DNA from: Lonicera japonica
Taxonomy: Eukaryota > Streptophyta > Magnoliopsida > Dipsacales > Caprifoliaceae
Assembly (NCBI GenBank): GCA_021464415.1
Contig: CM038466.1
Location: 33,882,833 to 33,946,832 of the forward strand
DNA length: 64,000 bases
Direction: 5' to 3'
The notes beneath the pieces are model-generated. The model ran no database searches. It was not told where the DNA came from and saw only the letters and a program-made list of their open reading frames with translations. Below are positions 1 to 12,506 of this stretch, in pieces. How positions within the stretch are numbered: the stretch's first letter is position 1; every line of letters starts with the position of its first letter. A program made the translations under genes and the position numbers.

Positions 1-2556
1 ATGAATGAAAAACTTAAGGCCCGACCCTTGTTTAAAAATACAATAGAGAAAATTCCAAACGAAGATGAGAATTAGTGGACAAAAGAGAGGAGGTACTAAG
101 GAGGACGGCCAACATAGGGTTTTCCAATAGTGAAATAGGGCCCAAAATCATCATAAAAGGAAGGCTCTTACAAAATACTGGGCCCAAGAATTTAATTTTA
201 GAAAAAGCGGGATTCAAAAAAATGAGCTTGAAGCTAGCGAAGAGCCCACTGTCCAATAAATTAAACTTATTGTGTTGTTCTTATACAAAGCAATACAATA
301 TTTTCTAAAAAAATTCATACAATATAACTATTTTTATTTATTAATTTATTTATGAATCCACAACCGCAATAATAAAGATGGATATATAATTACTACAATA
401 ATGGTGAACCAACAAAGAATTCAATAATTATGTTCAGATGGCATGCGAGTTAAAGCCGAGAACCTCCTTATTCGAACAACGGATTACAAAACCGTTGGCG
501 ACTTAGTGAGTTGATTGGTAAAATTAGAGTATAAAAAGGAGTCTGTAATTGGCCAACTACCTTTATGACCTAAAAATGAATCCAAAGTGGAGCTAGAAGA
601 TTGTTAAAGGGGCTAAAATTTTCGGACAATAAATTTCACACAATAATAAGAAAAGACAAAATTCTCTCTATCTCTCTCCCTCCCTCTCTCGCTCTCTCTC
701 ACACATATATATATATATAATTAAATGCATAAATTTATGTGAATGTAAATATGAATGTTTATATATTGATGAATAATATGTTATTATTATAAATTTTATT
801 GATAGAATTTGGGGTCAAGGAGGAGGAACATGAAAATTTCCTGTTAAAAAAATAATAAGAGTATAGTTTGAATTCTTTCTTTCAATACAATTAATACACA
901 TGTTATTATCATTTTATAAGTCATGATAAAGAAAATTCCAAAATCGTCTGATATGAGGAAATAAGTCTTATTGGTGCAGGAGAAAAGTTTTAATTTTCCT
1001 CATGAAAGTTGAACATATGGTAATGCTAAATCAAATTTGGATCGAGGAAAATTATTGCATTATCCGAAAATAAAATAAAATTAGGCACCGTTTGATAACG
1101 TAGTTATGAAAAGATTGGAAAAACAATTACTTTTATATATGAGAAGTTATGAGATGAGATGAGTAATTTAATGACAAGCTCTCTCTGTCTCGTGATTAGT
1201 TTTATGAGTAAACATTCTTCATCTTTCGTTATTTTTGTTTTTTTCAATTTTTTTCTTGCATCACTTCTCATTGAATTTTAATTCATAGTAAAAGCAAGAT
1301 AGTAAGAGAATATTTCACTACTTCACTCAACTCATTTTCAATTTCTCACACAAATTAATCAGTTTTTCTCTCATAAAAGTCAAAGGAGCAATGCTACACT
1401 TACCAAATTCATCTACCGGATACATTGGTTGGTTGTATATTTTTGAAACTATAATTCATTAACACACTTAGTATGATTATTCACTGAATAAAACAAATAA
1501 GAACGTCATTTTCCAAGTTAAAATTCAGAAAAAAAAATTGAATGATCAATTCTAAAAAAAAGATAAAAATGTCAAAGCGTGTAGAAATAAGCCGGGAAGT
1601 AATAAGGGATGTTAAATTCATGGCGGTGCTAATTATAAACACCACTTTATTCAGTAATACTCCATCTCATTTATGCGGTGCAATAGGGCCAAGTATAAAT
1701 AGACTGAGCTATTGTTAGGGAAAGTTATATCTTCAAATGTGTAGGATTTGGATGCACATAATGTTTTTGGCAAATATTGATGTGGGAGAATTTTTTTAGT
1801 GTGACTATTTACTGTCGAATGAATTATTTAGAAACTTGGGCGGCTATTAATACGAGGAAAAAAAAATCCTACCGTTAACATATGATTGCTTGACCATCCC
1901 AAGATTTAAAAATCGAGCAGTTTACATTGTTTCCATCATCTCCCATTTTACCTTTTTTTTTCACTATTTCTGGTGCAACTTCTTCTAAATTCCTAGGCTA
2001 AATGAAACAATTTAACCTAGCTTTTTGACACAAGGTGCAGATGGCCTTAGACTGCTAATTTGGCCACGGGTAGCTCGATGATGCATGAAATGTCATGAAA
2101 ATACATTAATGGGCAAATTTCCTGAAGTTCTGGGATTTTGTGAATAAGCATGTAAGGTTTTTGGTATTGTATGCTGCTGCTAAAATCGGGACTGAATCGA
2201 TGTTACGGGAGGTCATGGAATACGGTGTCTATAACTTCAAAGAGTCAATTTTTGATGCTTTATTCCTCCAATTCTAATTCCGAGGTTTAAAATCGGTTCC
2301 CAAACATATCATAACATTATATGCAAATTACATCAATAGTATCGATTAATTATAATATTAATATCGATGAAATTACAAAAATAATACACTTGGTCCGCAA
2401 GCTTAAAAAAGGGGACATGAACAACATTCGAAAAAGTTTTGAATTTAGAAACCTAACTCTATTTCTTCACCTCATTTTATAATATATAATGGATGAAAAA
2501 GTAAATATAAGAAGAACACTAAAAACCACAAAAATGTCACAGCTTAAACGGTGACT
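1..2556. other. AT-rich intergenic DNA, no gene seen
   Basis: No open frame here looks like a protein family, and no RNA gene is recognisable. The stretch has CT- and AT-rich simple sequence near 660-720. A GGCACCGTTTGATAACG string near 1084 resembles the end of a plant MITE, but I found no matching inverted end. Confidence 0.5.
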
Positions 2557-3900
2557 AATGGGGTCACGATTTTTGTTTATGACTATTTTGGGTGTGACCA
2601 ATTTTTTTTGTCACAGCCATAACTGTGACCAAATTTGATGGTCATGGTCTATTTAATGACATGTAAGTGAGAGATATGGCAAATGGTCACAATTTCAAAC
2701 TAGGACCAATGTGTTAAAATGGTCATGGCTTTGCCATTTTTGCCCCTTAGTGCCTCTTAAATGGCATGTGCCTTTTCTGCCAAAGAAATAAGATGGCATC
2801 CAATTTAAGGCCACTATTGCAATTAATATGAAATCTTAGGGGTCAAATTGAGAAATTGAAACATCAAGGGATAAAGTGAGACTTGGGGTAAACTACAAAG
2901 GACTAAAGTGTATTTCACTCTTGATTTTTAGCTTAATGAAAGATAAGAAGTAACTTTTTACCCATTTGGATGTTAGTTTTGTTATCTTAAAATTGATTGT
3001 GTAAGATGTTATTTTTCTATAGTTGGAATCAATTGGATACTTAAAGATACTACAATATATAAATTTCTTTAGATATATACTTTTTTAGTGATCTTTTTAT
3101 ATTTAGGATATTATAACCTATTATCTAGTAATGGGGTCACGATTTTTGTCTATGAGTACTATTTCAGGCGTGACCAATTTTTTCTGTCACAGCCATAATT
3201 ATGACCAAATTTGATGGTCACGGTCTATAGTGACATGTAAGTGAGAGATAAGGCAGTGGTCACAGTTTTGAACTAGGACTAATGTGTTAAAATGGTCTAG
3301 GCTTTGCCCTTTTTGCCCCATAGAAAAATGCCTCGTGAGTGGCACGTGCCTTTCTGCCAAAGAAATAAACGTGGCATCCAATTTGGGGACATATTGCAAT
3401 CAATATGAAATTTTAGGGGTCAAATAGACAAAATTGAAACACTAAGGACTAAAGTGAGGCATTGGGTAAACTACAAAGGACTAAAGTTTATTTTACTCGT
3501 TATTTTTTCTTATTGAAAGATAAGAAGTAACTTTTTGCCCATTCGGATGTTAGTTTTGTTATCTTGAAATTGATTTTGTATGATGTTATTTTTCTATAGT
3601 CGGAATTAATTGGATAATTAAAGATACTACAATAAATTTCAATATATATATATATTATTTATTTTTTTTAGTTGTGGGAGTGTGTAGATTAGTGGTAAGG
3701 CTCTCACCCGAACACTGGGAGGTTCCGGGTTCAAATCCTACATGGGGGTGGGGATGGGGATGGAGAGGATTTTCGTTATTTGTAGTTAAAGGGAGCGACT
3801 TAGACCTCCATTTTTTTTCAAATAAATAAAATAAAATATTTTTTTAGTCATCTTTTTATATTTAGGATATTATAACTGAAAAACATTATCTAGCTATTAT
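2557..3900. repeat. 573-bp tandem duplication with GTCACAG-rich start
   Basis: The block starting AATGGGGTCACGATTTTTGT at about 2558 recurs at about 3131 and runs in parallel for its whole length: the TGACCAAATTTGATGGTCA core, the GCCAAAGAAATAA segment, and the TTTTTATATTTAGGATATTATAA end. The offset is 573 bp, with scattered substitutions and small indels. The second copy is interrupted near its end by a SINE. Repeated GTCACAG/CTGTGAC motifs suggest derivation from a DNA transposon, but I could not define termini or a target duplication. Confidence 0.75.
3672..3837 (+). mobile_element. tRNA-derived SINE inside the second 573-bp copy
   Basis: An internal RNA polymerase III promoter is visible. 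The A-box-like TAGATTAGTGGTAAGG lies at 3685-3700 and the B-box GGTTCAAATCC at 3728-3738, spaced as in tRNA genes. A tRNA-unrelated body follows and ends in a T run at 3811-3818 and an A/T-rich tail. The first copy of the surrounding duplication lacks this sequence and reads straight into TAGTGATCTTTTTATATTTAGG, so it is an insertion. The flanks share ATTTTTTT(T)AG, a plausible target-site duplication. The exact tail end is uncertain. Confidence 0.75.
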
Positions 3901-4495
3901 AGTACAATTCTTCCAAAAAATAAGGATGTTTTACTATATAAGACTAAAAAAATATGGATATTATGATAAATTTTATCATCTCTACCTTAAAAATTAACGA
4001 GAATGCAAAGTTATTTAATAGAAATTCACTATACTTTTCTCTCCATGGATTATCCTTTATTGTGCCTAATGCTAAAATTTACATACTCGGATAACATAAT
4101 TAATGAAAATATAATAAGAACCCTACGGAGAAAATGCAGTATATATATGTCATAAGTTTTTTTTATTGCATATCTCTTTATAAGATAGGTAAATCTATAT
4201 ATTTTTATATAATTCAATTTAAAAAATTCCATTTCTTTCTTCCTTTGGATAAGTTCCTTTTTAATAAATTTCTCTTTTATTGTCTTAATAAATTCCCTAT
4301 TTATCTTATATATTCAATTCGACCCCATAAATATTGTAAACTAGTAAGTTAAAGTTGCAGTACTCACTTGAATTATTTCAATTTTAGCTGTTGTGGCTAC
4401 TAGATGTGTGATGTTTATTTTTTTTTGGAGGTTAATTGCTCTAACTTGTGCTTACAAGGGGTTATCAGATTCCACGAATTCGTATGTCAAAACAA
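3901..4495. other. AT-rich intergenic DNA, nothing recognised
   Basis: Only short open frames rich in Phe, Ile and Tyr, as expected of AT-rich non-coding DNA. No splice-linked coding pattern was seen. Confidence 0.5.
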
Positions 4496-4498
4496 TAA

Positions 4499-4779
4499 GG
4501 CATCGTTTGATTTAGGTATTAGAGTCAATAGGATTAATAATATCAGTATTAATAATACTGGACTATTAATTCTGGTATTAATTTAATACCAATCACTTAT
4601 TTGATTCATGCAGTATTAATACTGGGATATCTCATACTGATGTTAATATCATGTATGATTCTGTAACTTGTATACGGGATTATATTTTGGACTAACAAAA
4701 AAAAAAATTTAAATTAAATTAAATTTTTTTTTAAAACAAATTAAATTTTTTTAAAAAAAAAATTAAAATAATAATAATA

Positions 4780-4812
<33 letters not shown>

Positions 4813-5049
4813 CATTTTTGAAAATATTATAATAGTAATGGCATTTTTAAAAATATATGATTCATTTTTCATAATCCTAGATAAACAATACCACCTTCCC
4901 CTGGTATTAAATTATACCACAAAGAGTGGTATTAAGTTAGTACCGGTATTAATAATCCCAGTACATTTGTGCGAATCAAATAAGGTATTATAAAAAAAGT
5001 GGTATTAACAATTCCATCCTACTTTTTAATACCCGAATCAAACGAGGCC
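4499..5049. mobile_element. Tourist-like (PIF/Harbinger) MITE
   Basis: The left end GGCATCGTTTGATTTAGG and the right end, which reads GGCCTCGTTTGATTCGGG on the other strand, are imperfect terminal inverted repeats of about 24 bp. The element is flanked by TAA at 4496-4498 and 5050-5052, the 3-bp target duplication usual for PIF/Harbinger MITEs. It is 551 bp long with no coding capacity. It holds many GGTATTAA/TTAATACC subterminal motifs and a (TAG)n microsatellite at 4780-4810. A hAT origin is less likely because no 8-bp duplication is seen. Confidence 0.8.
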
Positions 5050-5052
5050 TAA

Positions 5053-7455
5053 AGGTATACGTACTATTCATGTTTAATACTATCGTGCCATTGTTTATAT
5101 ATGTATATATGTACATTGTAAAAACATATTGTTTGGTAAATTTTCGAATTTTAATTCCATTTATTTAATAGAAAATTAGTCTCTAGTCCCATATATTTTA
5201 AATCGATTGGCTCAAGTACACATATTTTTCATCCATTGTTTAAGGTTCCAACATTTGAATTAAGGACGACCTTTTTCAATTAGTCCATCAGCTTTATTTT
5301 AGTTTATTTGTTTTTTTACATTGTTTTAATTTTTATTATTTTGGTATATTGTCAATCTTGTCCTCTGTTTGGGATGTTGATGTATCCCTACATTTCAATG
5401 TACATTTCGATTCTTTGAAATTATTTAACCGATGGTTGTTACACCCTATATCATGGCTCCCATGTTTTTAGTTTTATGGACTTTCTTTTTCGCCTTCCAA
5501 GACATTTTAAATTTTCCTCTCAGACGTTTATTAATGTCCTAACATACATTTTTTTGGTACCTTATGTTCTACGATTGTATCTTGTGTTTGGCTTTAGGCA
5601 TTTTTAATACCTTATCTGATCACCCGTACTAGTTTTGCATCAAACATTTTACAATAGCAATTGTCTCTAGGCATTTTAATTTAATCATAATGTGATTAAT
5701 GTCGTACGTTGCTAGGCATTTTAAGTTGTGAAATCCTAACCTTGTCGCAAGATATATCTTCTGGATTTTTGTAACAAAAAAAGTGTCTAAGAATCTTAGT
5801 CGAAAAAGAACTTGAGGTTCAGCTCTGACAGTTTACATCAATTGAGGTTCTCACTATAATTGAAGTTTTTATGGATTCTTTTCAATTTCAAGTTAGAGAT
5901 TCTCCTTATATTTTTATGTTGGTATTTGTAGTTGCAATTTAATAAAATATGAGCTCGTGGCCTTGCCTTGATAAGCAATGGCCGCTGTGCCCATGTCTGT
6001 TACTTATTTATATGAATTGTTGGGCCTAACCTAATGGGCTTATACCCATTAACCTTTAAGTTGCATTTTACCTTTTGCATAATGGGCTTACTGCATTTCC
6101 CCGATCCATTTCTGCATATCTTATGTTAATGCATATTAATCAATTTCAAGAAAATATTACTCTTTCTTACTTCCTTAGGGGTCTTCTATTTTGTCATTCA
6201 ATCACTTGCAAAACGCTGTGGCCGTCAATCTCCTGAACTAACCATTATGTTCCCATATACTTATATGGTATATTTCTCCACATTTAAAAATTTTGATGGT
6301 TTTGATTATTTCAAAAGAATCTGTACAATTTCTCATTCTTGATGTTTGTAGATGCAAATAACAACAATCACATACATAGAAAGGATATGATCTATCCATT
6401 AGCTAGTTTCCAACAATAGTAGTTGAGATCTTTTTGGCTACTCCTATTCGTATTTCAACTGAATACACATATGGTATTACAGGTAACATTTTTGTCCATA
6501 TTTATTGCAAAGGTGCTTAATTGAGATGCAGCTGTTAATGTATGTGGTAGTTTGTTTTCATTTCCTACGTTTGTTGAATAGATTCATACTTGATAGGTAA
6601 TTGATGATATATGTGAGTGTTTTTTCCCCCTATATTTTGTAACCTAAATTGGATTGCAGTTGCGTTGTCCATTGTTTTTTTGTCAATATGCCTAAACGTA
6701 AATAACAAAATATGTCTATGTATTATTGGGATAATCTTCACAGTCATCACGGAGCTTTGTTTATGATTTTCCTTAGATTCTCTTTTGAATTTTTTTTTAT
6801 TTTTTTCAAAACTAATGCTTTGACTTTTAAATCTAAGATTTAGTTGTTTGCTGGATTTTAGGTAGTTTACATTTTTTAAAATTTTAATTTATTTATTTGT
6901 TTAAATTTCGTTTCGGGACATTTTTGGGAAAGTCTGTTTTCCCATAATTTGTCTTCTTGTTAATGTGTTTTTGTTATTCAATTGTCCTTCTATCAAAAGG
7001 ATGTCCTTTTTTAAAAAAGATGGGATTTTATAAAATAGGTTAAAAATTTGTGTCCTTGAATAGATAGAGAAAGAAACATTTGTCCTTTAAACCAATTGCC
7101 CCCAGGGTGTGTATGGTGACATTTATGATTGCGTTCAAGTTGATAAACAACAAGCTCTTATTCATCTAGCACTTTTTGGTCATGACGTTCAAGAAATAAT
7201 ACATATATATATATATATAATCAATAAGTACTAATTATCTATATGTTTTTTTTAGAATAATTTTATACTTGATTTTGGATATGCTAAAACATAAATTGAA
7301 ATGCATTTCTAAATTTGTTTTAAACATTTTTGATGTACACGTTTTTCAGATTGTTGTAAAACCTTCACACCTAAAACGAACATCTTGTCAAAAAGACGTC
7401 CTAAGAAGTGTAGAACATTGAATTGCAATCTGTCAAAATTTGAATTAATTAGAAA
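5053..7455. other. Intergenic DNA upstream of the copia insertion
   Basis: No recognisable gene. Before the copia insertion, the sequence ending at 7460 was contiguous with 12724, so the missing 5' exon of the neprosin-like gene would be sought here on the plus strand. I looked for a signal-peptide exon and did not find a convincing one. A short open run after a TTTTTCAG acceptor-like site near 7350 does not match the neprosin activation peptide. Confidence 0.4.
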
Positions 7456-7460
7456 AATAC

Positions 7461-7672
7461 TGTTACGAAATAGAAACGAAAGAGATTGAAGGAGAAGAAT
7501 AAAAGAATTGTATTTCTTGATTGATAAAGAATGTACAATAGATAGAATATATATACTAGAGACAAACCCTAATCTAGGACACAATTTAGGAAACTACAAT
7601 GGGAATACAATCAATACAATATGGAAAGTAGATTAGGAATAGGAAACATAATATATACAGTATATTCTAACA
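7461..7672 (-). repeat. 3' LTR of the copia element
   Basis: On the plus strand it begins TGTTACGAAATAG and ends ATATTCTAACA. It is identical to the LTR at 12507-12718 except for one base at 7543. It lies directly next to the purine tract at 7673-7683. Confidence 0.97.
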
Positions 7673-7683
7673 CCCCCCCCCTC
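7673..7683 (-). other. Polypurine tract of the copia element
   Basis: On the minus strand this reads GAGGGGGGGGG immediately before the 3' LTR, the expected position and composition of the plus-strand priming site for reverse transcription. Confidence 0.9.
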
Positions 7684-7687
7684 AAAC

Positions 7688-10600
7688 TCAAGGTGGTAAG
7701 TGAGAGACCAGCTGGAGTTTGGAAATCAATGTTTGGAAACGGCTAGGCTGGTGAGCTTTAGTGAAGAGATCTGCAGGCTGGTCATCTGAAGATACGGGCA
7801 TAATGCAAATGTACAAATTGCGAATATGCTGGCGAATAAAGTGACAATCAATCTCAATGTGTTTAGTTCGTTCATGAAAGACGTCATTGTGACTGATTTG
7901 AATGGCACTGCGGTTGTCACAATAAAGAGTAGTGGCAGAGTCTTGAGGAGCACCCAATTCATCGAGGAGGCGTCGAAGCCATATTAGTTCTTGTGAAGTA
8001 TCAGCAAGAGCGCGGTATTCAGCCTCAGTGCTTGATCGAGAAACAACAGACTGTTTCTTACTACGCCAAGTAAGAAGAGAGTCCCCGAGGAAGAAACAGT
8101 AACCAGTAATAGACCGACGATCCGTAGGGTCACCGGCCCAATCTGCATCAGAGTAAGCCCGTAATACAAGAGATGACTTTGAGGAGTAGTGAAGCCCATG
8201 AAAAACTGTCACTTTGAGATAACGAAGAATCCGAATAACAGCATCAAAATGAGTAGAGCGAGGAGCAGCCATAAACTGACTGACAACATGGACAGCATAA
8301 GCAATATCCGGGTGAGTAACAGTAAGATAAACCAGACTGCTAACTAATTGTCTGTATAAAGTACCATCAGAGAGAGGAGTACCATCAAATGGAGTAAGTC
8401 TAATATTGGTGTCCAATGGAGTAGATGCAGTTTTACAGTCAGTGAGACCAGCACGAGCCAGAATGTCAGACGTGTATTTCACCTGAGATAAATAGTAGCC
8501 TGTTGAATCAGAAAGGACTTCCAGCCCTAAGAAGTAGTTGAGACGACCAAGATCCTTCATTTCAAAAAACTGACTGAGAGATTGTTTGAGATCTGAGATA
8601 CCAGAAATATCATCCCCAGTAATTATCATATCATCCACATAGAGGAGAAGAAGAATAGTCCCAGAATCTGTCTTTCAAATAAAGAGGCCTGAGTCTGACG
8701 AACTGGAGGAATAACCAAGCTTTGTGATGGTAGAGCTAAATTTTGCGAACCAAGCTCGAGGAGCTTGCTTGAGTCCATATAGGGCACGACGAAGTTTGCA
8801 GACCTGAGTGGGCTGGTGTGAATAACCGGGAGGTGGTTTCATATATACTTCTTCTGTCAGATCCCCATTAAGAAAGGCATTTTTGACATCCATCTGAAAA
8901 AGGTCCCATTTGCGAACAGCAGCAATAGCAATAAGACTGCGAACAGATGTCATTCGAGCCACAGGAGCAAAAGTTTCTTCATAGTCTATACCATACTCCT
9001 GATTGAACCCCTTGGCTACGAGACGAGCTTTGTATCGATCAATTGAACCGTCAAATCGTGTCTTAATTTTATACACCCATTTACACCCAACTGCAGATTT
9101 TCCAGGAGGAAGAGTCACAAGATCCCAGGTATGCGCTTTATCTAAAGCCTGTAATTCTTCTGTCATAGCTTGCTGCCAAAGTGGATTAGTACTAGCTTCC
9201 TTATAGGATGAAGGTTCATAGTGAGATATCATGGTAGAATAACAATGGTAATCACGAAGGTGATGAGGGAGCTCTCTTACCCGAGTGGACTGTCGTTGTG
9301 GTGGAGGTATGGCAGGATCAGCAGGCGAGACATCATCATTGGGAGGTGCCGTATGTTGAAGCTCGTTGGAAGAAATAACATCAGGTGATGATGGTTCAGG
9401 AGGTGTTGGACTGAGAGGTTGAGGTGGTGATGGTGTGGCTTCTGGTTCAGGTTCTGGTGGGAATGTGACAACTAGAGCCTCAAATTCAGAGGTGGAAAGG
9501 TCAAGAGAGGAATGAGTAAAGAACGGAAGTGGGGATTCTTCAAGGACATGAAATTTGGATAGAGAGGAAAACATTTTATGTTCCCAAAAGACAACATGAC
9601 GAGAAATCCGTAAGCGTTTTGAAATAGGATCCCAACACCGATAACCTTTATGTTCTATCCCATACCCCAAGAAGCAACAAAGACGAGCACGTGGTTCCAA
9701 TTTAGAATGTTCATGAGGCTGGAGTAACACAAAACAAGCACAACCGAAGACTCGTAAGAAATTGTAATCAGGAGAGGTACCATGAAGTCTCTCATATGGA
9801 GATTGATGCTGAAGAAAGGGAATAGGGATACGATTGATAGTGTAAATAGCAGTAAGTGCTGCTTCCCCCCAAAACCTTTCAGGACAACTACTGGAGATAA
9901 GAAGTGTGCGAACAGTATCAAGAATATGTCTGTGCTTGCGCTCAGTACGACCATTTTGTTGAGATGTACCGGGACAAGAATATTGAGGAACAGTGCCTTG
10001 TTCACGGAGAAATTTAAGAAATGAGGTTCCTTTGTATTCCATGGCATTATCAGCTCGAAAAATTTTTATTGGACGAGAAAACTGAGTTTGAATCATGCAA
10101 GCAAAATTAAAATAGATTTGGGGTAATTTTGAACGAGTTTTCATAAGATAGATCCAAGTAAAACGACTATAATCATCCAAAAAGATAACAAAATATTTTG
10201 AACCCCCCATGGTAGAATGTGGAGAGGGTCCCCAAACATCAGAGTGAATAAGATCAAATGGTGCTGAAGAAATAGAATCATTTTTATTAAAACATAATAC
10301 CGGTTGTTTTCCAAGTTGACAAGATAAACAAGACAATTTCTCAGACTTTATTGACCCTAACTGACCAGATGACACAATAGAACGAAGACGATCAAAAGAC
10401 ACATGTCCTAAACGGGAATGCCACAACTCAAATGAAGAAATAGTTGGTGGGGATGTAACAGGTGGTGTGGATGCAACAATAGAAGTGGGTGAGGTACGGA
10501 GGTGTATGAGCTCGAACATGCGGCCAACTTTACGGCCTATCCCAATAATTTGTCCCGTCTGAGGATCCTGCACATGACAACCAGAAGAGGAAAATATAAC

Positions 10601-11404
10601 AGTCAGTCCAAGATCACATAGTTGACCAACAGAAATAAGGTTGATAGTCAATTTTGGAATATGAAAGGTAGCAGGTAAAGAGAGGCTAGGAGTAGTAACC
10701 GTCCCAACATGACTAACGGATAATTGAGAGCCATCAGCAGATTTAATAGTGGGTGTATGAGAATTGTGACTCTTAGAGGTGAAAATAGTAGGATCAGAAG
10801 TCATATGATTACAGCAGCCGGAATCAAAAAACCAAGATGTACCTGTAGTGGTGGCCATAGCAGAACCAGAAGAGGATGTAACCTGTTTTAGAAGAGCTGT
10901 GATGTAAGCTAGAGTCACAGGTGCAGTAGAAATGTCTGCTTCAGAAGAATCAGTGGTGGCAGCAGTGATGGTGTGAGAGGATGATCTAGAGAATGATCTC
11001 CTGGATGGGTTCTTATAACAATCTGCTTGAAAGTGACTTGGTCCCACCTTTTTGCAAAAGAAACACGTCCTAATTGGACACTTTAGTAGCATATGGGTGG
11101 TGGCATGACAGTACGAACATTCTCGAGAAAACGAGTTTTTGGTAGGTTTCGAGCTCGGAGCGGCTAAGACAGCATTAAAGTTGTGGGCCCGAGTGGCAAA
11201 CCGAGTTTCTTCAGAGAGAAGCTCTGTCGTGACATCATCAAGAGATGGTAAAGGATTGCGATGGAGTAGAGCAGCCCGAACTGGTTCGAACTTATCGTGA
11301 AGTCCCATTAGAAGGGTGATAACACGCTGGTTATCGCGGTACGTTTCAAATTTTTCTGCATCATGCTCACAAAAGAAGGTTCGGATTAGGCTAGCTGATC
11401 CCAA
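7688..11404 (-). pseudogene. Copia gag C-terminus and pol polyprotein, broken
   Basis: From 11404 down, the frame encodes the gag C-terminus with two zinc knuckles (residues about 96-109, CX2CX4HX4C, and 114-129, CX2CX6HX4C). Next come the protease DSG (194-196) and the integrase HHCC region (H329, H334, C359, C362) with its D, D, E triad near 388, 452 and 488 (HSDVWGP, RADNAMEY, NGRTERK). RT follows from about residue 690 (KARLVAKGFNQ, LYGLKQAPRAW). A TGA at 8675-8677 interrupts RT just before YVDD. The same frame then continues through YVDDMIITGDD and RNase H (SRSSTEAEYRALA) to 7688. The stop could be one C-to-T change in a CGA codon. No ATG starts this frame; it is normally continuous with gag. 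Confidence 0.95.
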
Positions 11405-11823
11405 ATAGCTTGAAGGTCGGATAAATAATCATCAATTGATTGCTCGGGTTGTTGGGTTTTAGAATGTAAAGCAGTAAGCAACTGGTATTGATGAGAGAGA
11501 TCCTTTGGAGTGTACCTAGATTGTAGAAAATCCCAGACTTCCTTCCCGGTGGTAAAACGACCAATCTGCTGCCCTATACGAGAGATAGAGGTGTTCCGAA
11601 CCCATGTGATGATATCACCATTTTTGCTTTCCCAATCATCAAGGCGATCATTAAATTTATCGTCAGTTTCATCGATTTTCTTGATTGGCTTAACAACTTC
11701 TCCAGTAATAATTCTCCAGCACTTACGAGACTTTAGGAAACTAGTCATGGCTTGGGACCATTGAACATAATTGGTGCCATTGAGAACCACAGAAATCGGA
11801 CGCGAAAACTCATGATTTTCCAT
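11386..11823 (-). pseudogene. Copia gag, N-terminal part
   Basis: The probable start is the ATG at 11823 (MENHEFSRP); an in-frame ATG 33 bases upstream is also possible. The product has the usual plant copia gag pattern: LNGTNYVQWSQAM, a WRIITG motif, then YTPKDLSHQYQLLTALHS. The frame ends in TAA at 11386-11388 just after DLQAIWDQLA. Homology continues one frame back (SLIRTFFCEHDAEKF), so one base has probably been lost, or a -1 shift is needed. Gag packages the element RNA into virus-like particles. Confidence 0.9.
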
Positions 11824-12023
11824 TGAGAAACGTGTAGGATAACACAGTAGCTGCAAAAACTAATCTGATTCTGAGAAATCTGAGGCCAGAAACGGATCTG
11901 GAGCAGCTGATTTAGTGGGGAACCGGTCTTAGAGTGAAAAAAACCGGGTTATAGATAGGTGAACCGGTCAAGGGAGTAAAAACCGGTTCAGAAAAAAACC
12001 GGTTTAGGGTTTTTAGGGCAGTG

Positions 12024-12387
12024 GCGCGTGGATCTGGGCTGCGCGACTGGGCGATGTTCCAGAGGCGCGTGTGAGAGCGTGCCAGCTCCGATCGGGGTGA
12101 TTTCGACGGCGTTTGGTTCGTATTGAAGAGACGAAGATTTTGGTATATTATATGGGTGGTTTAGGGCTCTGTATCGAGGTGACGATTGATCAAGAAAAGG
12201 AAGGTGCGCGTGGATCTGAGCGGCGCGACTGGGGGATCTTACCGAGGCGCGTGAGAGCACGTTAGGTGTCCGAATGGGGTGTTTTAAACGGGGTTTGGTT
12301 CGTATTGAAAGGACGAAGCTTTTGGTATAATTTTTGGGTTAACCGAGGTTCTGTATGGCTTTGAATAGTGGATCGACAGTTGGATAA
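12024..12387 (-). repeat. Diverged 182-bp direct repeat in the copia leader
   Basis: Between the 5' LTR and gag, two blocks of about 182 bp follow each other, from 12024 and from 12206. Both have GCGCGTGGATCTG, a GAGGCGCGTG segment, GTTTGGTTCGTATTGAA and GACGAAG-TTTTGGTATA in the same order. They differ by many substitutions, unlike the near-identical LTRs, so the duplication is an old property of the family. This leader is the most GC- and CpG-rich stretch nearby. Confidence 0.8.
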
Positions 12388-12495
12388 AGTTAGGATTTTT
12401 GATTGGTTGGTTGCTTGGGTTGATGATGCTAGGGTTTTTGATTTGGATTTGATTGAAAATTAGGTGAAAGATTGGTTCTAGAGGAGGATGAACCC

Positions 12496-12506
12496 CTCTG
12501 ATACCA
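12496..12506 (-). other. Primer-binding site, initiator Met-tRNA
   Basis: The minus strand reads TGGTATCAGAG directly after the 5' LTR. This is the standard plant copia primer site, complementary to the 3' end of initiator methionine tRNA, from which minus-strand cDNA synthesis starts. Confidence 0.95.

Noticed and set aside
2517..3090. CACTAAAAACC at 2517 and TTTTTTAGTG at 3080-3089 as ends of a CACTA transposon
   Set aside because: The inverted match is only about ten AT-rich bases. The 3-bp flanks do not match, and the second 573-bp unit does not preserve the end.
9003..10047. Frames on both strands within the copia pol region
   Set aside because: Shadows of the minus-strand pol frame.
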